Assembly (NCBI GenBank): GCA_004299665.1
Contig: SCQZ01000082.1
Coordinates: 1 to 5,881 of the forward strand
Direction: 5' to 3'
Length of the DNA stretch: 5,881 nucleotides
From: Jatrophihabitans sp.
Lineage (GTDB): Bacteria; Actinomycetota; Actinomycetes; Mycobacteriales; Jatrophihabitantaceae
Below, one piece after another: positions 1-5,106 of the stretch (position 1 is the stretch's first letter; the number at the start of each line of letters is the position of its first letter). Made by a program: the position numbers and the translations under genes. The notes below the pieces were generated by a model. It did no database searches. It was not told where the DNA came from and saw nothing but the letters and a program-made list of their open reading frames with translations.

Positions 1-617
1 CCCGGCACAAGCAACGCGGGCGGGTCGCGCTCCGCCCGCCACAGGGGGGCGTCCGTGTGGCCGAGCAGTCGCCAGCCGCCGGGCGAGGGGCGGGGGTAGA
101 TGCCGGTGAACTCGCCCGCGACGCCGACCGCGCCGGCGGGGACGCGGGTGCGCGGCTCGGCGAGCCGCGGCAGTTGCAGGGCGGGGTCGAGCCCGGTGAG
201 GTACGCGAAGCCGGGGGAGAAGCCGCAGAACGCGACCCGGTACTCGCCGCCGCAGTGCCGCGCGACCACCTCCGCACGGTCCAGCCCGGACTCGGCCGCG
301 ACCGCGTCGAGGTCCGCCCCGTCGTAGCGGATCGGTATCTCGACGAGCGCTCCGCCACGGACCCGCCGACGCGATGTGCCGCGCGCGGCGGCCGCCAGGG
401 CGTCCGGTGTGGTCGACGCCGGGTCGAAGCGCACCAGCACCGTGCGCGCGCCCGGCACCACCTCCACCACTCCCGGGGCCCCGCGCAGCGCGGGCGCGAC
501 GGAGAGTGGGTCGTCGAGCTCGAGCAGCACGGCCCGGTCGCCGTAGGGCAGCAGCCTCATCCCCGGGACCGGCGCGGGCTCCGGCAGCGGGTCGCGGCCG
601 GGTCGTGACGCGTTCAC
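1..617 (-). CDS. pxpB: 5-oxoprolinase subunit B (PxpB, KipI/AHS1 family), 3' end cut by window edge
   Basis: This is the second subunit of the prokaryotic 5-oxoprolinase, which with PxpA and PxpC performs ATP-dependent opening of cytosolic 5-oxoproline to glutamate. The 205 visible residues show AHS1 (KipI-like) landmarks: PYGDRAVLLEL (24-34), VEIPIRYDG (92-100), FCGFSPGFAYLTGLD (130-144), TRVPAGAVGVAGEFTG (157-172) and SPGGWRLLG (178-186). The reading is open at base 1, and from the usual family length of about 200-220 residues only some 10-15 are missing. I chose the GTG at 617-615 because it overlaps the pxpA stop as GTGA, a typical coupled junction. This gives a 19-residue Pro/Arg-rich leader before the conserved MRLLPYGDRA. 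The in-frame ATG at 560-558 starts exactly at the conserved block and is a real alternative, though it has no well-spaced Shine-Dalgarno sequence. KipI, a sporulation kinase inhibitor in Bacillus, is the family's other named role, but linkage to pxpA favours oxoprolinase. Confidence 0.9.
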   Translation of the reverse strand, partial: MNASRPGRDPLPEPAPVPGMRLLPYGDRAVLLELDDPLSVAPALRGAPGVVEVVPGARTVLVRFDPASTTPDALAAAARGTSRRRVRGGALVEIPIRYDGADLDAVAAESGLDRAEVVARHCGGEYRVAFCGFSPGFAYLTGLDPALQLPRLAEPRTRVPAGAVGVAGEFTGIYPRPSPGGWRLLGHTDAPLWRAERDPPALLVP

Positions 618-1369
618 GCGAAGGGAGCGAGCTCGACGCCGGCGCCGGTGAGCGCCCCGCGGATGCCGGTTGCCAGCGTCACCGCGGCGGGGTGGTCGCC
701 GTGGACGCACACCGAGTCGACCGCCAGGTGCAGCACGGTGCCGTCGATCGCGGTCACGGTGCCGTCGCGCGCCAGCGAGAGCGCCTGGGCGATGGCGGTG
801 TGCGGGTCGGCGTGCACGGCGCCCGGCCGGGTGCGCGGAACCAGACCCCCGGTGGGCAGGTAGGCGCGGTCGGCGAAGCCCTCCGCGACGAATCGCAGGC
901 CGGTGCTCGCCGCCGCCGCCGACAAGGCGCAGTCCGGCAGCCCGAGGACCGCCAGGGACGGGTCGACGCCGGCCACCGCGGTGGCGACCGCGGCCGCCTG
1001 GTCCGGGTCGTCGGCGGCGGCGTGGTACAGCGCACCGTGCGGTTTGACGTAGCGCACGCGCGTCCCGGCGGCCACGGCGCAGGCCTGCAGGGCGCCGAGC
1101 TGGTAGACGATCTCCGCGCGCAACTCCCCGGCCGGCACGACCATCGGGCGGCGCCCGAAGCCGGCCAGGTCCCGGTAGGACACCTGGGCGCCCACCGCCA
1201 CGCCGCGACGGGCGGCCGCGGTGCACACCCGCAGCATGGTGGGCGGGTCGCCCGCGTGGAACCCGCAGGCGACGTTGGCGCTGGTGACGAGTTCGAGCAG
1301 TGCGACGTCGTCGGTCAGCCGCCACGCGCCGAACCCCTCCCCGAGGTCGGCGTTCAGGTCGATGCGCAC
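614..1369 (-). CDS. pxpA: 5-oxoprolinase subunit A (PxpA, LamB/YcsF family)
   Basis: This 251-residue protein is a complete LamB/YcsF family member, close to the usual length of about 250. It is the PxpA subunit of 5-oxoprolinase, a cytosolic complex that hydrolyses 5-oxoproline to glutamate using ATP. Family signatures appear in order: DLNADLGEGFG (4-14), SANVACGFHAGDP (30-42), VGAQVSYRDLAGFGRR (59-74), YVKPHGALYH (107-116), EGFADRAY (163-170) and VDSVCVHGDHP (218-227). The acidic and histidine residues in these blocks are the expected metal or substrate ligands of the family. I start at GTG 1369-1367 because homologues begin one to three residues before IDLN. A GTG three codons upstream (1378-1376, adding Val-Phe-Ala) is equally readable, and neither has a good Shine-Dalgarno sequence, so a very short or leaderless transcript is possible. 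The gene is followed by pxpB with a 4-base overlap and is transcribed divergently from the hydroxyacid enzyme gene. In older annotations such proteins are called lactam utilization protein LamB. Confidence 0.95.
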   Translation of the reverse strand: MRIDLNADLGEGFGAWRLTDDVALLELVTSANVACGFHAGDPPTMLRVCTAAARRGVAVGAQVSYRDLAGFGRRPMVVPAGELRAEIVYQLGALQACAVAAGTRVRYVKPHGALYHAAADDPDQAAAVATAVAGVDPSLAVLGLPDCALSAAAASTGLRFVAEGFADRAYLPTGGLVPRTRPGAVHADPHTAIAQALSLARDGTVTAIDGTVLHLAVDSVCVHGDHPAAVTLATGIRGALTGAGVELAPFA

Positions 1370-1417
1370 GGCGAACACGCTAATCGCGAACTCGACGGGG
1401 TTGGCAGGATGGCAGGT
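1370..1417. promoter_or_regulatory. 48-base divergent intergenic region between pxpA and the lactate monooxygenase-like gene
   Basis: This is the only place where the two transcription directions diverge, so promoters for both the pxpAB and the rightward operon must lie here or inside the flanking genes. No convincing -10/-35 pair is visible on either strand. Two direct-repeat pairs are: GCGAACACG (1371-1379) with GCGAACTCG (1386-1394), centres 15 bases apart, and GGCAGG (1403-1408) with GGCAGG (1411-1416), 8 bases apart. The first pair could be an operator; the second overlaps the plus-strand ribosome binding site. The assignment as a control region is inferred from gene layout. Confidence 0.5.
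1406..1409 (+). promoter_or_regulatory. Shine-Dalgarno site for the lactate monooxygenase-like gene
   Basis: AGGA lies 8 bases before the ATG at 1418, which favours that ATG over the in-frame ATG at 1409, since the latter overlaps this site. A GGGG at 1397-1400 could serve the ATG at 1409 instead, so the choice is not final. Confidence 0.55.
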
Positions 1418-2590
1418 ATGAGCGCCGCCGTGCCGCTGTCCACGTATGCGACCGAGATCTACCTGCACGGCCTGGCCGGGGTCCGGCCCGCCTTCACCAC
1501 CGACCCGGACCGGCTTGAGGCCGCGGCGCGGGAGGCGATGTCGCCGGAGACGTTCGGCTACGTCGCGGGTGCAGCGTCGTCGGGGTCGACGGCGAGGGAG
1601 AACCGGGCGGCCTTCGATCGCTGGCGGATCGTGCCGCGCATGCTCACCGGCGCCACCTCCCGCGACCTGACCACCCCCGTCCTCGGCTCGACGCTGCGGG
1701 CGCCGGTCCTCACCGCCCCGATCGGGGTGCAGTCGATCGTCCATCCGGACGCCGAACTCGCCGCTGCGACGGTGACTGCCGAACTGGGGATCGGCATGAT
1801 CGTCTCGACGTTGTCCTCGCGCACCCTGGAGGAGGTCGCCGACGCGCACGGCGACGGTTGCCGCTGGTTCCAGCTGTACTGGCCCAACGACGACGACGTG
1901 TGCCGCAGCCTGCTGCGACGCGCGAACGCGGCCGGGTACACGGTGCTCGTCGTGACCCTGGACACCTGGCTGCTCGGTTGGCGCCCGCACGATCTGGACC
2001 ACGGCTACCTGCCCTTCCTCACCGGGGAGGGGCTCGCGAACTACTTCAGCGACGAGGCCTTCTGCGCGCCGCTCGCCCGGCCGCCCGCCGAGGACCCGGC
2101 GGCGGCGGTGCAGCGCTGGGTCCCGTGCTTCACCGGCACCGACCGCACGTGGGACCAGATCGCGTTCCTGCAGCAGCACTGGGACGGCCCGATCGTCCTC
2201 AAGGGCGTGCAACACCCCGCCGACGCCGAACGCGCCGCGGAGGTGGGGGTGCAGGGGATCGTCGTGTCCAACCACGGAGGGCGGCAGGTCGACGGCGCCG
2301 TCGCCTCGCTGGAGGCGCTGCCGCGGATCGTCGAGGCCGTCGGCTCGGACCTGGAGGTGCTGTTCGACTCCGGGATCCGCACCGGCTCCGACGTGCTCAA
2401 GGCGCTGGCGCTCGGGGCGCGTGCGGTACTCGTCGGCCGGCCGTGGGTCTACGGGCTGGGGCTCGGGGGCACGGACGGGGTACGGCACGTGCTGCGGGGC
2501 CTGCTGGCCGACACCGAACTCGCGTTCGGGCTCTCGGGCAACCGGACGCCGGCCTGCCTGACCCGCGACGCGCTGGTGCGCCGGCCATGA
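1418..2590 (+). CDS. FMN-dependent alpha-hydroxyacid enzyme, probable lactate 2-monooxygenase
   Basis: The 390-residue protein is a full-length FMN-dependent alpha-hydroxyacid enzyme of the glycolate oxidase/lactate dehydrogenase superfamily, a cytosolic TIM barrel. It aligns by eye almost throughout with Mycobacterium smegmatis lactate 2-monooxygenase (about 394 residues), which turns L-lactate and O2 into acetate, CO2 and water. Shared points are Tyr48 in GYVAG, PRML (73-76), APIG (100-103), FQLYWPND (151-158), LDTWLLGWRP (181-190), LKGVQHP (261-267), SNHGGRQ (284-290) with the catalytic His286 and Arg289, DSGIRTG (317-323) and GRPW (340-343). The predicted active-site set is Tyr48, Tyr154, Arg189, Lys262, His286 and Arg289. 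Gly103 matches the glycine, rather than the alanine of glycolate oxidases, that I recall favouring monooxygenase chemistry. Lactate oxidase or a dehydrogenase for another 2-hydroxyacid cannot be excluded. The stop overlaps an ATG (ATGA, 2587-2590) leading towards dxr, so the two are probably co-transcribed. It lacks the extra heme or membrane segment of other lactate dehydrogenases. Confidence 0.85.
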   Translation: MSAAVPLSTYATEIYLHGLAGVRPAFTTDPDRLEAAAREAMSPETFGYVAGAASSGSTARENRAAFDRWRIVPRMLTGATSRDLTTPVLGSTLRAPVLTAPIGVQSIVHPDAELAAATVTAELGIGMIVSTLSSRTLEEVADAHGDGCRWFQLYWPNDDDVCRSLLRRANAAGYTVLVVTLDTWLLGWRPHDLDHGYLPFLTGEGLANYFSDEAFCAPLARPPAEDPAAAVQRWVPCFTGTDRTWDQIAFLQQHWDGPIVLKGVQHPADAERAAEVGVQGIVVSNHGGRQVDGAVASLEALPRIVEAVGSDLEVLFDSGIRTGSDVLKALALGARAVLVGRPWVYGLGLGGTDGVRHVLRGLLADTELAFGLSGNRTPACLTRDALVRRP

Positions 2591-2628
2591 GCGATCACAT
2601 CCCCGCGACGCCGGCCGGGACCACGTGA
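2587..2628 (+). other. Possible 13-codon minicistron coupling the hydroxyacid gene to dxr
   Basis: A short frame encoding MSDHIPATPAGTT begins at the ATG that overlaps the upstream stop (ATGA at 2587-2590) and ends at a TGA that overlaps the dxr start (TGATG at 2626-2630). It therefore fills exactly the 37-base gap between the two genes. There is no Shine-Dalgarno sequence of its own, so any translation would be by reinitiation. The peptide matches no family I know. It may be chance or a coupling device rather than a functional peptide. The gap also holds the 8-base palindrome CCGGCCGG (2611-2618), which overlaps the GGGA that serves dxr. Confidence 0.3.
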
Positions 2629-3782
2629 TGCGCACCGTCACGATCCTGGGCTGCACCGGATCGATCGGCACCCAGGCGGTGGACGTGGTCACGCACGCCC
2701 CGGACCGGTTCCGGGTGGTGGCCCTCGCCGCCGGCGGGGCGAACCTGCCGCTGCTGGCCGAGCAGGCCCGCACCCTGGCCGTGGAGGTGGTGGCGGTCGC
2801 CGACGAGCGGTGTGCCGAGACGCTGCAGCGCGAACTGCCGGGCGTCGCGGTGCGCGGCGGCCGCGAGGCGGTGGCCGAACTGGCCGCGCGGCCGGCGGAC
2901 GTCGTGCTCAACGCCGTCGCGGGCGCGCAGGGGCTGCGCGCCACCGTCGCCGCGCTGGACGCGGGCAACACGGTGGCCCTGGCGAACAAGGAATCCCTGG
3001 TCGCGGGTGGCTCGCTGGTGACCCGGCGGGCCCGGCCCGGACAGCTGGTTCCGGTCGACTCGGAGCATTCGGCGCTGGCCCAGTGCCTGCGCGCCGGCAC
3101 CGGGGCCGAGGTCGCCCGGCTGGTCATCACCGCCAGCGGCGGGCCGTTCCGCGGCCGGACCCGCGACACGCTCGCCGACGTCACGCCGGACCAGGCCCTC
3201 AAGCACCCGACCTGGGACATGGGCCGCCTGGTGACCACCAACTCCGCGACGCTCGTGAACAAGGGCCTGGAGATGATCGAGGCGCACCTGCTCTTCGGCG
3301 TGCCCTACGAGCGGATCGAGGTCGTCGTCCACCCGCAGTCGGTGGTGCACTCGCTGGTCGAGTTCGCCGACGGGGCCACGATCGCGCAGGCCTCGCCGCC
3401 GGACATGCGCCTGCCGATCGCGCTCGCGCTCGGCTGGCCGGACCGGGTCCCGGGGGCTGCCGCGGCGTTGGACTGGACGCAGGCCCACAGCTGGACCTTC
3501 GAGCCGCTCGATGGCCGGACCTTCCCGGCGGTCGACCTGGCCCGGCGCGCCGGGACGGCCGGCGGTTGCGCCCCGGCCGTCTACAACGCCGCCAACGAGG
3601 AGCTGGTCGGCGCCTTCCACGAGAATCGCATCGGTTTCCTGCAGATCGTCGATCGCCTTGCCGATGTGGTGGACGAGTGGCTGAGCACGTACGCCGCCGC
3701 AGCGGGCGAGCCGGGTACCGTCGGGGACGTCGAGCGGGCCGACCGGTGGGCACGCTCGCGGGTGCGCGAACTCATCGGGTAG
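2628..3782 (+). CDS. dxr: 1-deoxy-D-xylulose 5-phosphate reductoisomerase
   Basis: This 384-residue protein is Dxr (IspC), the second MEP-pathway enzyme. It converts 1-deoxy-D-xylulose 5-phosphate to 2-C-methyl-D-erythritol 4-phosphate with NADPH and a divalent metal, in the cytosol, and is the target of fosmidomycin. Visible elements are the NADPH-binding loop ILGCTGSIG (6-14), ANKESLV (119-125), VDSEHSA (143-149) with metal ligands Asp144 and Glu146, SGGPFRG (170-176), the flexible lid HPTWDMG (193-199), NSATLVNKGLE (205-215) with the third metal ligand Glu215, HPQSVVHS (235-242) and MRLPIA (260-265). A C-terminal helical domain follows. The usual loop sequence is GSTGSIG, so Cys9 in place of Ser is a small variation. 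ATG 2628 has GGGA 7 bases upstream. GTG at 2625 is in frame and would add one residue, but is closer to that site. The stop lies in the Shine-Dalgarno of the next gene. Length is typical (about 380-400). Confidence 0.97.
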   Translation: MRTVTILGCTGSIGTQAVDVVTHAPDRFRVVALAAGGANLPLLAEQARTLAVEVVAVADERCAETLQRELPGVAVRGGREAVAELAARPADVVLNAVAGAQGLRATVAALDAGNTVALANKESLVAGGSLVTRRARPGQLVPVDSEHSALAQCLRAGTGAEVARLVITASGGPFRGRTRDTLADVTPDQALKHPTWDMGRLVTTNSATLVNKGLEMIEAHLLFGVPYERIEVVVHPQSVVHSLVEFADGATIAQASPPDMRLPIALALGWPDRVPGAAAALDWTQAHSWTFEPLDGRTFPAVDLARRAGTAGGCAPAVYNAANEELVGAFHENRIGFLQIVDRLADVVDEWLSTYAAAAGEPGTVGDVERADRWARSRVRELIG

Positions 3783-3786
3783 GAGG
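3781..3786 (+). promoter_or_regulatory. Strong Shine-Dalgarno of the site-2 protease gene, overlapping the dxr stop
   Basis: AGGAGG is a near-perfect anti-16S match, 6 bases before the GTG start at 3793. Its first two bases are the last two of the dxr TAG stop (3780-3782). This decides the GTG start and implies that ribosomes finishing dxr sit on the initiation site of the next gene. Confidence 0.85.
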
Positions 3787-3792
3787 ACGCAG

Positions 3793-5091
3793 GTGCTCTA
3801 CGCGCTGGGCGTCGTCGTCTTCGCGGTCGGCCTGCTGGCCTCGATCGCGCTGCACGAGGTCGGTCACCTGGTCCCCGCGAAGAGGTTCGGCGTCAAGGTC
3901 ACCCAGTACATGGTCGGCTTCGGCCCCACGCTGTGGTCGCGCCACCGGGGCGAGACCGAGTACGGCCTGAAGTGGATCCCCTTCGGCGGCTACATCCGGA
4001 TGATCGGCATGGTGCCGCCGGGAACCGCGGGCCGGCGTTCGCGCTGGCCCCGACGGATGGCCACCGCGATCGAGGAGTTCCGGACCACCTCCCGCGCCGA
4101 GGTGCGCCCGGAGGACGCGGAGCGCGAGTTCTACCGGCTGACACCCGGCAAGAAGATGATCGTCATGCTGGGCGGCCCCACCATGAACCTGATCATCTAC
4201 CTGGTGATCATGGTCGTGCTGCTGACCGCGGTGGGGCTGCCGCACGACGATCCGACGACCCGCCTCGCGACGGTCAGCAAGTGCGTGGTGTCCGCGACCG
4301 CCACGGTGCAGGACCCGACCTCCTGCAGCACCCCGTCGCCGGCGGCGCAGGCCGGCCTGCAGCCCGGTGACACCATCGTCTCGGTCGGCGGCACGCCGAT
4401 CCGGAGCTGGGACCAACTCGTCGCGATCATCGAACCCTCCGCCGGGAAGGCACTCAGCCTTGTCTATGCACGCGACGGCGTCACCCACCACACGACCCTG
4501 ACACCGGTCACGAACCGCAAGTGGGCGGACAACGCGATGACCAGGACGGTCGTCACGGGCTTCGCCGGCATCAGCCCGACCGACCACCACTACTACGTCC
4601 CGGTCGGCGCGGCGGCGCTCCCCGGGGAGATCGGCGGCCAGATCGGGCAGGCGCTGTCCGCCGTCGGGCAGTTCCCGTCCAAGATCGCGAACCTGTGGCA
4701 GACCGTGTTCGACAACAAGCCCCGCGATGCCCAGGGCGTCATCGGGGTCGTCGGCATCGGCCGTCTGGGCGGCGAGATCGCCGAGACGAACCAGTACGGG
4801 CTGCAGGACAAGGTGCTGATGCTGCTGTCGCTGCTCGCGAGCATCAACCTGCTGCTGTTCTTCCTCAACCTGCTGCCGCTGCTGCCGCTGGACGGCGGCC
4901 ACGTCGCGGGGGCGATCGTCGAGGCGGCGAGGCGCGGCTGGGCGCGGTTGCGGGGGCGTCGCCGGCTGATCTTCGTCGACACCGCGCAGACGTTGCCGAT
5001 CATGTACGTCGTCGGATCGGCCCTCATCCTGCTCAGCGTGCTGACCCTCTACGCGGACATCGTGAAGCCGGTCCAGCTCTTCGGCGGATAA
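3793..5091 (+). CDS. RseP/Rip1-type site-2 intramembrane zinc metalloprotease (M50)
   Basis: This 432-residue membrane protein belongs to the M50 site-2 proteases, which cut transmembrane anti-sigma factors and other single-pass proteins within the bilayer. The zinc site is HEVGH (21-25) in the first membrane segment, completed by LDGGH (366-370) in a late one, within NLLPLLPLDGGH. Hydrophobic segments lie at about 1-20, 122-148, 343-365 and 402-422. The conserved VGFGPTLWS (41-49) and WIPFGGYIRM (61-70) follow the first. A single PDZ domain spans about 160-237, with PAAQAGLQPGDTIVSVGG (183-200). Cys164 and Cys178 before the PDZ match a cysteine pair I recall in M. tuberculosis Rip1 (404 residues), and may form an extracytoplasmic disulfide. 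Residues about 78-101, rich in Arg, are an insertion relative to Rip1. It sits between dxr and ispG, as in mycobacteria. Substrates cannot be read from this window. It could be labelled rip1 or rseP, but orthology was not tested. Confidence 0.95.
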   Translation: MLYALGVVVFAVGLLASIALHEVGHLVPAKRFGVKVTQYMVGFGPTLWSRHRGETEYGLKWIPFGGYIRMIGMVPPGTAGRRSRWPRRMATAIEEFRTTSRAEVRPEDAEREFYRLTPGKKMIVMLGGPTMNLIIYLVIMVVLLTAVGLPHDDPTTRLATVSKCVVSATATVQDPTSCSTPSPAAQAGLQPGDTIVSVGGTPIRSWDQLVAIIEPSAGKALSLVYARDGVTHHTTLTPVTNRKWADNAMTRTVVTGFAGISPTDHHYYVPVGAAALPGEIGGQIGQALSAVGQFPSKIANLWQTVFDNKPRDAQGVIGVVGIGRLGGEIAETNQYGLQDKVLMLLSLLASINLLLFFLNLLPLLPLDGGHVAGAIVEAARRGWARLRGRRRLIFVDTAQTLPIMYVVGSALILLSVLTLYADIVKPVQLFGG

Positions 5092-5106
5092 TGACCGTAT
5101 GACCGT
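5091..5106 (+). repeat. Perfect tandem duplication of ATGACCGT at the protease-ispG junction
   Basis: Bases 5091-5098 and 5099-5106 are identical (ATGACCGT twice). The first copy's ATG overlaps the protease stop (TAATG, 5089-5093) and opens a three-codon frame Met-Thr-Val that ends in TGA at 5100-5102. The second copy's ATG (5099) is the ispG start. The two ATGs are 8 bases apart and so in different frames. The repeat may be a slippage duplication of the original start region. Confidence 0.9.

Noticed and set aside
57..608. Plus-strand open frames of 75-183 codons in the first 600 bases.
   Set aside because: They lie opposite pxpB, whose minus-strand translation shows conserved AHS1 motifs. 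The plus-strand products are shadow-like.
374..1417. A 348-codon in-frame extension of the hydroxyacid gene upstream of ATG 1418.
   Set aside because: It is antisense to pxpA and pxpB, is Arg/Pro/Ala-rich, and homologues begin near ATG 1418, which has its own Shine-Dalgarno site.
1418..2590. The hydroxyacid enzyme as MftD of a mycofactocin cluster.
   Set aside because: MftD is also an FMN alpha-hydroxyacid enzyme homologue of similar length, but no mycofactocin precursor, MftB, MftC or other mft gene is adjacent and the motifs follow lactate 2-monooxygenase more closely.
2591..2627. Intrinsic terminator between the hydroxyacid gene and dxr, based on the CCGGCCGG palindrome.
   Set aside because: The palindrome is only 8 bases with no loop and no following T run, so it does not form a terminator hairpin.
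1370..3262. A long open frame on the minus strand that extends pxpA upstream to a total of 882 codons.
   Set aside because: Its first 631 codons run antisense through the hydroxyacid gene and dxr, are full of Arg, Ala, Pro and Gly with no family motif, and result from high third-position GC. Only the last 251 codons form a known protein.
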